Source: Acidobacteriota bacterium | GTDB taxonomy: Bacteria > Acidobacteriota > Vicinamibacteria > Marinacidobacterales > Marinacidobacteraceae | Assembly: GCA_022822745.1 (NCBI GenBank) | Contig: JAJEAO010000088.1 | Span: 1-64,000 of the forward strand | Direction: 5' to 3' | DNA length: 64,000 nucleotides | In this document: in pieces, positions 16,956-25,798 of the stretch | Layout of the letters: every line of letters starts with the position of its first letter | How positions within the stretch are numbered: position 1 is the stretch's first letter | Notes under the pieces: model-generated | The model's database searches: none | The model's input: only the letters and a program-made list of their open reading frames with translations | What the model was told of the DNA's origin: nothing | Translations under genes and position numbers: made by a program

Positions 16956-19900
16956 TCAGGCGGCGGTCCGTTGGCCGTAGCTCAGGCGGAACACGACGCC
17001 GGTCATCCAGCGCTTGAAGTCGGGGTCGTCCTGGAAGCGCCGGAAGAGCTCGGTGTCGTCCTGCATGATGGCCATCATCACGCGCTGCAGCGCCCGGTCG
17101 TGCTCGATGCGGGCGTTCTCCCGGTCCGAGTTCTCCCGGGCGTTGCGGAACGCCGGATCCTTCCCCACCATTCCGGGCAGATCCTTCGTGATGATCCTCC
17201 TCACCCGGTCGCTGTCCTCCCACGGAATGTCCCCCCAGCGAGTGTTGAAGTCGGCCACGATGTTGGACAGCAGGTCCAGCTCGACTTCTCCCCTGCCCCC
17301 GCCCTGCTCTCCGAGCACCGGATCGATCTCCGCGTCCGCGTTTTCGAGCAGGATCTTCTGGACGGCCTGCTTCTCGGCCCGGTAGCTGTCCATGTCGATC
17401 GTCTCGAGGATGCCCTTCGAGAGATCGTCCTCCGCGGGTGACGGCAGCTTCGGGATCAGGAAGTTCAGGAAGATGGACAGCTCCTCCCATCGCCTCCGGT
17501 TGTAGGGGAGGATGGAGCCCAGGAACGCGTAGAGCCGCCCGAACGCCTTGGCGCGGCCCTTGAACCGCACCTGTTCGTCCTCGCCAAGGTCGCTCGCATA
17601 GACATCCACGCAGCGGTCGAGGATCGGGTCGAGGACGTCCCGGTCCGCCCCGTCGAGATACCGCTCCACGAACTTCCGCACTTCGTCCGGCGAGTACACC
17701 CCGGCGGCGTCCAGTTCGCCCTGGAGGTCGTGGAGCTTGTTCGGGTCCGTCTCGTCGGCGAGGATCGTCGTCTGGTAGTAGTCCGAAAACGCCTTCTGGA
17801 TCGTGTCGGTGTCGTTCTGAAAGTCGAGCACGAACACGTCGCGCTTCCCCGGGTGCGCCCGGTTGAGCCGGGACAGGGTCTGCACCGCCCGGATTCCCGA
17901 GAGCGGCTTGTCCACGTACATCGTGTGAAGCAGCGGCTCGTCGTAGCCGGTCTGGAACTTCTCGGCGCAGATGAGGAAACGATAGGGGTCCTCGCGGAAC
18001 ATCGCGGCGATCTTCGCGGACGGGAAACCGTTCAGGCTGGTCTCGGTCACGGCCGAGCCGTCGTGCTTTTTCTCGCCAGAGAAGGCGACGATCGCCTGGT
18101 AGGGGCTGCGGCACTCGATCAGATACTGACGGATCGCGTGGAAATACTGGATCGCCCGCGCGACGCGGCTGGTCACCACCATCGCCCGGGCCTTGCCGGC
18201 CACGCGGCGCCGGGCGGCGACCTGCTGGTGGAAGTGGTCCACCATGATCTCGGCCTTCAGGCGGATCGCGTGATCGTGCCCCTCGACGTAACGCCGGAGC
18301 TTCTTGTGGGCCTTCTTCACGTCGAACTCGGGATCGTCGTCCACGCTTCGCGCCAGCCGGTAGTAGCTCTGGACCGGGGTGTAGTGGCGGATCACGTCCA
18401 GGATGAAGCCCTCCTCGATCGCCTGCTTCATGCTGTAGTTGTGGAAGGGCCGGTGCTTGACGGTCCCGTCGCTCTGCGGGGCGGCGGCGCCGAAGATCTC
18501 CAGGGTCTTGTTCTTGGGCGTCGCGGTAAAGGCGAAGTAGCTGGCGTTCGTGAGCAACTTCCTCGACTCCATCAGCCGGTTGATCTGGTCCTCGGTGGTC
18601 TCGTTCTCGCGCTTCGCTCCGGCCTCGCCCAGCGCCTGCGCCATCGCCGCGCTCGTCTTCCCTCCCTGGCTGGAGTGGGCCTCGTCAATGATGATCGCGA
18701 AGGTCCGGCCGCGCTGCCGGTTGCCGATCTCGTCGAGGATGAACGGGAATTTCTGGATCGTGGAGATGATGATCTTCTTGCCCTGCTCGAGGAACCGGCG
18801 CAGGTCGCCCGATTTCTCGGCATGGCCCACGGTGGACCGGACCTGAGCCGACTTCCGGATCGTGTCGCGGATCTGTCGGTCGAGGACGCGTCGGTCGGTG
18901 ACAACGATGATCGAGTCGAAGACCGACTTCCCGTCGCGCTCGAGCGGGATGAGCCGGTGCGCCAGCCACGCGATCGAGAAGCTCTTGCCGCTCCCCGCCG
19001 AGTGCTGGATCAGGTAGCGCTTGCCGGGCCCGTGTCGGCCCGCATCGTCGAGGAGCCGACGCACGACATCGAGCTGCTGGTAGCGCGGCCAGATCTGGAC
19101 CTTCGCCTTGTTCCGGCCCTTCGCGTCCTTCGGCTGCAGGATCTGCGCGTAGTTCTCGAGGATGTCGGCCACGCTCTCCCGGGCAAGGATCCGGCGCCAC
19201 AGGTAGTCCGAGCGGAGTCCCGTCGGGTTCGGCGGGTTCCCAGCCCCGGAGCGCCAGCCGCGGTTGAACGGGAGGAACCACGACCTCCGGCCGCGAAGGT
19301 GGGTGCAGAAATGGACCTCGTTTTCGTCCACGGCGAAGTGCGCGACGCAGCGTCCGAAGCGGAAGAGCGGCTCCCGCGGGCTGCGATCCTTCCGGTACTG
19401 CTCGACGGCATCGCCGACATTCTGCCGCGTCAGGAGGTTCTTCAGCTCGAAGGTGAAGACCGGAAGTCCGTTGATGAAGAGTGCGATGTCCAAGGCGCGC
19501 CCGGTCTGGTCCCGGCTGTAGCGAAGCTGGCGGGTGACGCTGAACCGGTTCTGCCAGAAGAGCCGCCGGGCGGTCTCGTTCGCGGCGGACGGGATGCCGT
19601 AGAACAGGTCGAGGTCGAGAGGCCCGTGCTTCAGCCCGCCGCGCAGGACGGCGATGGTGCCCCGGCGATTGATCTCACCCTGGAGGCGGGCGAGGAACTT
19701 GCGGCGAGTGGGCCCGTCCTCGTCGAGCCGGAGGGCGGGCGCGAGGTCCGGCTGGGTCTCGCGGAGGAAGGCGCGAAGCTGAAAGAGGTCCACGCACCAG
19801 TCGCGGTCGTAGTCGCGGTGATCCCCGGGCGACCAGCCGACCCCGCCGTAGGGGCGCGGCTCTTCTCCGGCTCGCTCGCCCGAGGACGGCTCGCAAGGAT

Positions 19901-19961
19901 CGCCGGTGAGGGCCCGGCAGATCAGTTCCTCGAGGCTCCGCTCGCTCAGGTCACTGCTCAC
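16956..19961 (-). CDS. hsdR: Type I restriction enzyme R subunit (HsdR)
   Basis: Motor-nuclease subunit of a type I restriction system, translocating DNA and cutting away from the site. It has 1001 aa with a GTG start at 19961 overlapping the hsdS stop (GTGA). The N-terminal nuclease region includes ALDIALFINGLPVFTFELKN (Asp, then Glu-x-Lys, about 160-175). The SF2 helicase shows P-loop HSAGSGKSFSIAWLA (about 320), VVTDRRVLDRQI, DEAH box AIIIDEAHSSQ (about 424), FAFTATPKNKT (about 482), TGYDEPLLHTMYVDKPL and QTLSRLNRAHPGK. The C-terminal helical part is complete to FRLSYGQRTAA. It appears intact, unlike hsdM upstream. Confidence 0.95.
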   Translation of the reverse strand: MSSDLSERSLEELICRALTGDPCEPSSGERAGEEPRPYGGVGWSPGDHRDYDRDWCVDLFQLRAFLRETQPDLAPALRLDEDGPTRRKFLARLQGEINRRGTIAVLRGGLKHGPLDLDLFYGIPSAANETARRLFWQNRFSVTRQLRYSRDQTGRALDIALFINGLPVFTFELKNLLTRQNVGDAVEQYRKDRSPREPLFRFGRCVAHFAVDENEVHFCTHLRGRRSWFLPFNRGWRSGAGNPPNPTGLRSDYLWRRILARESVADILENYAQILQPKDAKGRNKAKVQIWPRYQQLDVVRRLLDDAGRHGPGKRYLIQHSAGSGKSFSIAWLAHRLIPLERDGKSVFDSIIVVTDRRVLDRQIRDTIRKSAQVRSTVGHAEKSGDLRRFLEQGKKIIISTIQKFPFILDEIGNRQRGRTFAIIIDEAHSSQGGKTSAAMAQALGEAGAKRENETTEDQINRLMESRKLLTNASYFAFTATPKNKTLEIFGAAAPQSDGTVKHRPFHNYSMKQAIEEGFILDVIRHYTPVQSYYRLARSVDDDPEFDVKKAHKKLRRYVEGHDHAIRLKAEIMVDHFHQQVAARRRVAGKARAMVVTSRVARAIQYFHAIRQYLIECRSPYQAIVAFSGEKKHDGSAVTETSLNGFPSAKIAAMFREDPYRFLICAEKFQTGYDEPLLHTMYVDKPLSGIRAVQTLSRLNRAHPGKRDVFVLDFQNDTDTIQKAFSDYYQTTILADETDPNKLHDLQGELDAAGVYSPDEVRKFVERYLDGADRDVLDPILDRCVDVYASDLGEDEQVRFKGRAKAFGRLYAFLGSILPYNRRRWEELSIFLNFLIPKLPSPAEDDLSKGILETIDMDSYRAEKQAVQKILLENADAEIDPVLGEQGGGRGEVELDLLSNIVADFNTRWGDIPWEDSDRVRRIITKDLPGMVGKDPAFRNARENSDRENARIEHDRALQRVMMAIMQDDTELFRRFQDDPDFKRWMTGVVFRLSYGQRTAA

Positions 19962-21442
19962 CGCTGATCCTCCCCAAGGTTCTCCCCCACCCGGTCCTCC
20001 GTCTCCAACAGAACCTCCTGCTCCCCGTCTCCACCCGATCCGTCCTCATCCAGGGCCTTGGCCGCCTCGCGCACATCCAGCTTCCCGGTGACCACATCGG
20101 AGATGAGTCGCGACCGATACTCCTGTGCGAGGTGAATCTGCCGCCGAACGGTCGCTATCGCGCCACTCGTCCATTTCATGGTACGCGAGAGATGGGCAAC
20201 CACAGCCCTTTGCTCGAGTACCGGTGGCACGACAATCCGGACAGCCGCAGCGCCGCTAGCACTCAGATTACGCATCGTCGTTCCGACGGAGTGGGCTTCT
20301 AGAGCCTGCCGGCCAGGGCCGGAGCCCAAGACATATACCAAGAATGCCGGAAGGAGTGAGGTGCCTACTGTCCGGATGCGCATACTCCCGGTCCCGCAGA
20401 CCCAGCCAGACTCCGTTTGGCCTATTCGAGCACACCGCCCCAGATCCCCGCGTCGCGCCATCACTACGTCCCCATGCTGGAGTCGGTGTCGCTGGAGTTC
20501 GCGAGCCTTCGATGTCGAAACGGTCACACTCCGATTGGATACTACCCGCCCACGCTTCAAGTGGGATGGGTTGATGACGGGTACTTGCCCATCCACGTAA
20601 TCCCTCTGATGGAGTTGACTCCCGAACGGCCCAGTCTGAATCAATTCGCACACTGCTCGAAGTGAAGACACGTGCCAGTGTGAAGGGATCCTGCGCCGAG
20701 ATTCCACTCCCAAGTCCATGTAGGTAGGATGCGGTCGGCCGGTTCGAACATCAATCTGACCCGTGACGGCCTGATGGATGACGGCCTGCTTCTGCTCCTC
20801 CAGCAGCTCGATCAGCCTCATCTTGGCTGAGACATATGCCTCAAGGGCAGCCACGGCGTTGTGCAGATACCGCGCGATAGCCCTCTGCTCGAAGAGTGAT
20901 GGCGTGAGAATCACGAGGCGCTTAAGATCTCTCGTGTACAGATGTACGATCGTAAACCCACACCCCATCTTCGCCTTCTGAGATGCTGCCCCCGGTGCGG
21001 AGGTGGCCCACCCCAGATAATCGGGATCCACGGACGTAACCGGCCGAAGAATAATGACATCACCACCACAACACGCTTGACATCTCATGAGGTTCACCGC
21101 CGACCGGCCGATCTCGTCCGTGGTTTCGCCCGAGCTTGCAAAGAGTACATCGCCATGCCGAATCGGCGTGTAGGAGCTTACGTGAGACTCCGAGACGTAG
21201 GCCTTGGTATTCGTGATATGCGCCTCGTGGAACGTATAGAGATCTCCGTAACGAACGCACGGCACCCCAGACCGAACTTCATCCCGCTTGCTGCCACCAG
21301 AACCCTTTGTGAACCGCCCCAAGGAGCGCAGTTGGCGTACGCCCCACGCAGCTGGGATCTGGCCCAGGCAATCCCGGCCGGAGTCCTTGTAGGCGGCGTA
21401 GGGTCGTAAGCCGCTAGCGGCGATGGCGGGCGCGGTCGTCAC
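19958..21442 (-). CDS. hsdS: Type I restriction specificity subunit (HsdS)
   Basis: Recognises the bipartite DNA target for both methylation and restriction. It has 494 aa. The GTG at 21442 overlaps the stop of the upstream small gene (GTGA), and the N-terminus AAYKDSGRDCLGQIPAAW matches the typical YKDSGxxWLGxIPxxW start of HsdS. There are two target-recognition domains: one after LGRFTKGSGGSKRDEV, and one after RRIPSHWHVSSLRAVCELIQTGPFG. Each is followed by a conserved helix (LFEQRAIARYLHNAV and VLEQRAVVAHLSRTM). Parts of this gene (about 20.2-21.3 kb) look clearly less GC-rich than their surroundings, as is common for exchanged recognition domains. Confidence 0.92.
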   Translation of the reverse strand: MTTAPAIAASGLRPYAAYKDSGRDCLGQIPAAWGVRQLRSLGRFTKGSGGSKRDEVRSGVPCVRYGDLYTFHEAHITNTKAYVSESHVSSYTPIRHGDVLFASSGETTDEIGRSAVNLMRCQACCGGDVIILRPVTSVDPDYLGWATSAPGAASQKAKMGCGFTIVHLYTRDLKRLVILTPSLFEQRAIARYLHNAVAALEAYVSAKMRLIELLEEQKQAVIHQAVTGQIDVRTGRPHPTYMDLGVESRRRIPSHWHVSSLRAVCELIQTGPFGSQLHQRDYVDGQVPVINPSHLKRGRVVSNRSVTVSTSKARELQRHRLQHGDVVMARRGDLGRCARIGQTESGWVCGTGSMRIRTVGTSLLPAFLVYVLGSGPGRQALEAHSVGTTMRNLSASGAAAVRIVVPPVLEQRAVVAHLSRTMKWTSGAIATVRRQIHLAQEYRSRLISDVVTGKLDVREAAKALDEDGSGGDGEQEVLLETEDRVGENLGEDQR

Positions 21443-21687
21443 TCGTCGTCGCTGGCCTTGGCGTTGGTCGCCGCCTCGGGGTCCGGGCGGGGTGGCACTG
21501 CACCCGGCGCCACGATCCGATCGAGGATCGCGGCGAGGCCGGGGTCTCGCCGGATCCTGGCGTGGCTCCACGCCCGCTGTTCCTCGAAAGACATGTCCTT
21601 CGTCTCCTCGTAGATCCGATCCCGAGTCTCGCGCGTCCACTTGACGCAGTCGAAACCCTCGATGGGAGGCCCCCACTTCACGGGCAT
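21439..21687 (-). CDS. Small antitoxin-like protein, copy 2
   Basis: 82-aa protein starting MPVKWGPPIEGFDCVKWTRE. The central part FDCVKWTRETRDRIYEETK with DMSFEEQRAW is closely similar to the neighbouring copy (FDCMKWKRETRDRL, MTWEELTTW), so the two arose by duplication. I recall small proteins with this FDCVKxxRExRxxIYEETKxMSFEE pattern next to PIN-domain toxins, which suggests an antitoxin role. The start at 21687 is one base after the previous stop; a longer start at 21705 would overlap it by 17 bases. The C-terminus is low-complexity and acidic. Its stop overlaps the hsdS start. Confidence 0.65.
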   Translation of the reverse strand: MPVKWGPPIEGFDCVKWTRETRDRIYEETKDMSFEEQRAWSHARIRRDPGLAAILDRIVAPGAVPPRPDPEAATNAKASDDE

Positions 21688-21688
21688 G

Positions 21689-21931
21689 TCACACCCGAGG
21701 CGCATCGAGAGTATCCCTCCCGGCCGCCTGCTTCCGGATCGGCCCGCGGCGGGGGGGCACGATCCGCGCCTTGGGCATGCGCGAGAAGAAGGGATGCCGA
21801 TCCGCCTGTCCTTCCAGCCAGGTCGTGAGCTCCTCCCAGGTCATGGTCGCCATCTTCCGGCTGAGCCGGTCGCGGGTCTCGCGCTTCCACTTCATGCAGT
21901 CGAAACTCTTCTCGCTGCCATCACTCGTCAT
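21689..21931 (-). CDS. Small antitoxin-like protein, copy 1
   Basis: 80-aa protein with the core KSFDCMKWKRETRDRL, then KMATMTWEELTTWLEGQAD, and a basic C-terminal tail (RIVPPRRGPIRKQAAGR). It begins 11 bases before the end of the PIN-domain reading frame and is followed at once by its paralogue, so all are translationally linked. Position right after a PIN domain and the shared core support an antitoxin-like function. That is inference: neither protein has a DNA-binding domain I can recognise. Confidence 0.65.
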   Translation of the reverse strand: MTSDGSEKSFDCMKWKRETRDRLSRKMATMTWEELTTWLEGQADRHPFFSRMPKARIVPPRRGPIRKQAAGRDTLDAPRV

Positions 21932-22376
21932 CGTCGAAATCCTCCGGTGTGCAGATCCCCACGGAACGGTATCCCAAATTCCGGTTCACGCGGTCGTACT
22001 GGCGCATTCGTCTTTCGTTCACGATGTCCCGGAAGTTCCAGCTCACCAGAGCGTCCACCCCCGTCGTCGAGGCGATGGCGATATGGAGGGCATCCGCACG
22101 CATCTTCTCGGTGAGGGCGCCGCTCGCGATGTAATGGTCCGCGAGGGCCCGGGCCTCCGCCGTGAGCTGGACGCGCTCGGTAGCCTCGGGGGGCAGAGAG
22201 AAAAAGGCATCCTGAACGGCCTTCGGAGCACCATCGAGCTCCTCCAACATCACGGAGGACACGACCAGGGTGATCTCGCCGCCCGCGACTCGATCCATCA
22301 GGCGGCGCGACGCGGTCCGAAACTCCTCGTCCTCGCACCCACCGATGACCGAGGTGTCGGCATAGACCCGGAGCTT
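21921..22376 (-). CDS. PIN-domain RNase-like module, in frame with HsdM
   Basis: About 151 residues with PIN-fold marks: KLRVYADTSVIGG (first Asp), a helix and SSVMLEELDG (acidic residues), RADALHIAIASTTGVDALVSWNFRDIV (the later Asp residues and the SWN motif). Such domains are usually VapC-like toxin RNases of about this size starting with M(K)LRVYxDTS. No ATG, GTG or TTG stands in frame just before KLRVYADTS, and no stop separates it from the HsdM C-terminus, so as written it is a fusion. Two antitoxin-like genes follow. It could also be a free toxin whose start codon was lost. Confidence 0.75.
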   Translation of the reverse strand, partial: KLRVYADTSVIGGCEDEEFRTASRRLMDRVAGGEITLVVSSVMLEELDGAPKAVQDAFFSLPPEATERVQLTAEARALADHYIASGALTEKMRADALHIAIASTTGVDALVSWNFRDIVNERRMRQYDRVNRNLGYRSVGICTPEDFDDDE

Positions 22377-24544
22377 GCGGTACCTGACCCGTGACTCGCG
22401 GGCGAGGAAACCTCCGGTGATCTGGCTGAGCAGGCCCTCGGCCTCGCGCTCGGTGGCGAGGATGTCCGCGGTGATCTCCTCCAGCGTGCGCATCGGCTTG
22501 GGCTTGTAGAACACCCGGTTGAAGCTGATCTCGTAGCCGATCTTGACGCTGCCCTCGTCGTACCAGGCGTCCGCCGCCCACGGCAGCACCTCCTGCCGGA
22601 GGAAGGCCTCGATGCCACCCTCCTCGAGGAGCGAGATCTGCTCGGTGTCGCGAAGCTCGGAGTCCCTTTCGTACTCGACGACGCGCGTCCCCCGCCCCTC
22701 GCCGACCGCGAAACGCCCGCGGATCGGATCGGCGGCCGTTCCCCGGGGCAGCACCTTGTCAATGACCGGCTCCGCCGCCTCGTCGCGGTCCGCGAGATGG
22801 GCGTGAAGCAGCCCCCTCCGCTTGATCGTGAGTCTGGTCCTCCGGCCGCCGAGCCGCTTCAGCTCACCCCTCACCTCGTCCTCGACCGCGGCCAGATGCC
22901 GGTGCGGGCCGGCGCCGATGCGCTCCGCGACCGCTCCCGCCGCCTCGGCGAGCGCCGGATCTCCCGCCGCCCGGCACGCCACCCAGAACGGCTCCAGCCG
23001 CGCCTCCGAGAGATCCACCGCGAGCCGCAGCGGCCGATCCACCGTGACCCTCCAGTGGCCGAAGAAGCGGTTCTCGAAGATCCGGCTCTCCTCGCTCTCC
23101 TCGAAGTCGAGGAAGGTCCGGCAGATCCGCTCGATCTCCGCCTCGCCGAGCTCGCAGTTCTTCTGGCCCAGGTTCTTGCGGAGCGGCCGGAACCAGTTCG
23201 TCGCATCGATCAACTGCACCTTGCCGCGGCGGTGCTCGGGCTTCCGGTTCGTGAGAACCCAGATATAGGTGGCGATCCCGGTGTTGTAGAACATGTTCAG
23301 CGGGAGGGCGACGATCGCTTCCAGCCAGTCGTTTTCCAGGATCCAGCGCCGGATGTTGCTCTCCCCTGCCCCGCCGACCCGGTGAAGAGCGAGCTGCCGT
23401 TGTGGACTTCGGCGATGCGGCTGCCGAGTTTCGTCCCCCGCTTCATCTTGGAGAGCATGTTCACGAGGAAGAGCATCTGCCCGTCGCTCGTCCGCGTCAC
23501 GAGCGAGTACTCGGGATCTCCGGCGTGCTCGATCACGAAGCGCGGATCGCGCATCTCCTTCTTGCCGCCCATCCGCTTCAGGTCGGTCTTCCAGCTCTTC
23601 CCGTAGGGCGGGTTGGAGAGCATGAAGTCGAACTCCCGATGCCCGAACGCGTCGCTGGAGAGCGTGGAGTGCTCGGGCCCGCCGATGATGTTGTCGGCGG
23701 CTCGCCCCTCCCCCTTGAGGAGGAGGTCGGCCTTGCAGATGGCGTAGGTCTCGCCGTTGATCTCCTGCCCGTAGGGATGGGCCGAGACCTCCTTGCCGCG
23801 GTCCTCCGCGATCTGCTGCAGCACTTCCTCGGCCACGGTCAGCATGCCGCCGGTCCCGCATGCGCCGTCATAGAGCAGGTAGGTGCCGGACTCGATCCGG
23901 TCGGCGACGGGGAGGAAGACAAGCTTCGCCATCAGAGTCACGGCGTCGCGGGGCGTGAAATGCTCGCCCGCTTCTTCGTTGTTTTCCTCGTTGAACCGCC
24001 GGATCAGCTCCTCGAACACGGTCCCCATGCCGTGGTTGTCCAGCCCCGGACGAAGGATCTCGCCGTCCGGCCCCCGGATGGGCTCGGGGCCCAGATTCAG
24101 CTCGGGGGCGGTCAGCTTCTCGATGAGCGATCCGAGCGCGTCCGCCTTCGAGAGACGGGGGATCTGGTTGCGGAACTCGAAGTTGTCGAGGATCTCCTGC
24201 ACGTTCGGCGAGAAGCCGTCGAGGAAGTCCTCGAAGTCGGCGCGGAGCTGCTGCCGGCTGGCGCGGGAGCGGAGGTCGTGGAGGGTGAACTTCGACGTGT
24301 TGTAGAACGCCTGCCCGGCGGCCGAACGGAGCGGGCCATCCTGCTCGACGAGCCCGATCCGGTCCACGGTCTCCTTCATGGCGAGCACCTTCTCCCGGGT
24401 GGGCTCGAGGACCGCATCCAGCCGCCGGAGGACGGTCATCGGAAGGATCACGTCCCGATACTTGCCGCGGACGTACACGTCGCGGAGAACATCGTCGGCG
24501 ATACCCCAGATGTAGCCGGCGACCCAGCTCAGATCCCGGTTCAC
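21921..24544 (-). pseudogene. hsdM: Type I methyltransferase HsdM, frameshifted, read through into a PIN domain
   Basis: The N-terminal frame (GTG at 24544) gives an HsdM start MNRDLSWVAGYIWGIADDVL, GEHFTPRDAVTLMAKL, SAM motif YDGACGTGGM and catalytic motif FDFMLSNPPYGKSWK, and is normal to SSLFTGSAGQG. There the frame is lost. The continuation ESNIRRWILENDWLEAIVAL and FYNTGIATYIWVL is in another frame. One missing G in the run at about 23363-23366 explains the change. The second frame finishes the HsdM C-terminus (EEITADILATEREAEGLLSQITGGF) and, with no stop, continues into a PIN domain ending at 21921. The broken frame may be a real mutation, phase variation in a short G run, or a sequence error. 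Confidence 0.85.
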
Positions 24545-24565
24545 GGCAGCGGGTTCACCCGCGGA

Positions 24566-25696
24566 TCACGACGAGCCAGGAGGATGGCGCGCCTCGACCC
24601 AGGCACGGCCGGACTGCATGAGGCCCCGGAAGGTGTCTCCCTCGCCCTCGGCGACAGCGCGGCGGAGGCGCTCGACCGCGTTCGCGAGTCGGGCGAGGAC
24701 GTGGGCGCCGTCGGGGTTCAGCCGCTGGATCTCGAAGTAGAGGTCGGGATTTTCGCCGGAGACGCCCGCCGCGACCCGGAGCTGGCGATCGAAGGTGACG
24801 CTCGAGATCCGGGCGAGTCGAGGCGCCTGCTCGCCGCTCGTCCGGAGCGCATCCAGAAAGGCCAGGTTCAGGGCGTGGGAGAGGCCGAGGACATAGGCGA
24901 TCAGCGCGTCGTGCTCCTCGAGGGGGAGGTGGAGGATCTCGGCCATCGTGTCCCGGAACACGGCCGCCGCCTCCTCGGCAGCCTCGGCGTGGCCGGCGTC
25001 CATGACGAGGATGTGCCGCCCGTGCAGGTGGGTCACGTCGGGGCCGAACATGGGGTGGACCGACGCGACCCGGACGCCCGCGGCGGCGAGCCGGCCGAGC
25101 GCCGGGAGGAGCGGCGCCTTCACCGAGCCGATGTCGAAGACGAGTCCCGGCCATCCGTCCCGGGCCATCCTCTCCAGGATGCGGGCGGACACGAGGATCG
25201 GCGCCGCGACGACCGTGACGTCCCAGTCGGGGCCCCGGGCCTCCCGCCAATCCCGAACGGTCTGTAAGTCGGTCTGCGAGTCGGTCTGCGAGTCGGATGG
25301 ACAGGCGGCCGGATCGGCGACGGTGACCTCGTAGGCGAGATCGGCGAGGAAGCGCGTGAACCAGCGCCCCATGCGGCCGAACCCGCCGATGACGAGAGCT
25401 TTCGCGCCATCACCGTGATGGTGCGCCTTGACCCGGATCGCCTCCTGTCGGGCCCGGGACGTCTCGATGACGACCCGCAGCACTCTCTCGACGGCATCGG
25501 GCGACAGCCCCCTCGCCCTGGCGCCGGCGCGGGCCTCCGCGATGACGGGAATCTCCCGCGCCGGGTCGTGGATCGGGAGGTTGCGCTCGGTCTTGAAGTG
25601 GCCGATGGCGCGAACGGCCGCCTCCCGGCGCTCCCAGGCGTCGAGCAGCGCCCGGTCCGCCTCCGCGATCCGCTCTCTGAGGGCATCGAGGGACAT
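24566..25696 (-). CDS. tyrA: Chorismate mutase / prephenate dehydrogenase (TyrA)
   Basis: Bifunctional enzyme of tyrosine synthesis, converting chorismate to prephenate and then to 4-hydroxyphenylpyruvate. It has 376 aa. The AroQ-type mutase domain covers about 1-95 (LDALRERIAEADRALLDAWERR, then VIETSRARQEAI). The dehydrogenase has a Rossmann start ALVIGGFGRMGRWF (about 100) and the active-site region SVHPMFGPDVTHLHGRHI (about 225). The segment SDSQTDSQTDLQT at about 135-147 is a short tandem repeat in DNA and protein, probably a loop expansion. The chosen ATG at 25696 begins the mutase domain. hsdM follows 21 bases downstream on the same strand, so tyrA transcription may run into the restriction operon. 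Confidence 0.93.
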   Translation of the reverse strand: MSLDALRERIAEADRALLDAWERREAAVRAIGHFKTERNLPIHDPAREIPVIAEARAGARARGLSPDAVERVLRVVIETSRARQEAIRVKAHHHGDGAKALVIGGFGRMGRWFTRFLADLAYEVTVADPAACPSDSQTDSQTDLQTVRDWREARGPDWDVTVVAAPILVSARILERMARDGWPGLVFDIGSVKAPLLPALGRLAAAGVRVASVHPMFGPDVTHLHGRHILVMDAGHAEAAEEAAAVFRDTMAEILHLPLEEHDALIAYVLGLSHALNLAFLDALRTSGEQAPRLARISSVTFDRQLRVAAGVSGENPDLYFEIQRLNPDGAHVLARLANAVERLRRAVAEGEGDTFRGLMQSGRAWVEARHPPGSS

Positions 25697-25706
25697 GGCG
25701 GCCCGA

Positions 25707-25712
25707 ATGTTA
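25707..25712 (-). promoter_or_regulatory. Probable -10 element for tyrA (near-leaderless)
   Basis: TAACAT on the minus strand ends 10 bases before the tyrA ATG. A transcript from this element would start within a few bases of the start codon. The same spacing is seen before three other genes in the window. Confidence 0.4.
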
Positions 25713-25784
25713 CGGGTCCGGGGCGGAAGCCCGGCCGGATCGGAGCGCCGCCCACCTCGACGACGATGCGGCCTGACTTCCGCA

Positions 25785-25790
25785 TACCAT
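25785..25790 (+). promoter_or_regulatory. Probable -10 element for the binding-protein gene (near-leaderless)
   Basis: TACCAT (TANNNT form) ends 8 bases before the ATG at 25799, within the 102-base region shared with the divergent tyrA. No Shine-Dalgarno sequence is visible before the ATG. Confidence 0.35.
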
Positions 25791-25798
25791 GATCCGCC

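Noticed and set aside
16956-24544. Treating hsdM-hsdS-hsdR as the missing MAD2/MAD5 partners of the trio
   Set aside because: They are on the opposite strand, separated by tyrA and a binding-protein gene, and come with their own hsdR, so a standard type I system is the simpler reading.
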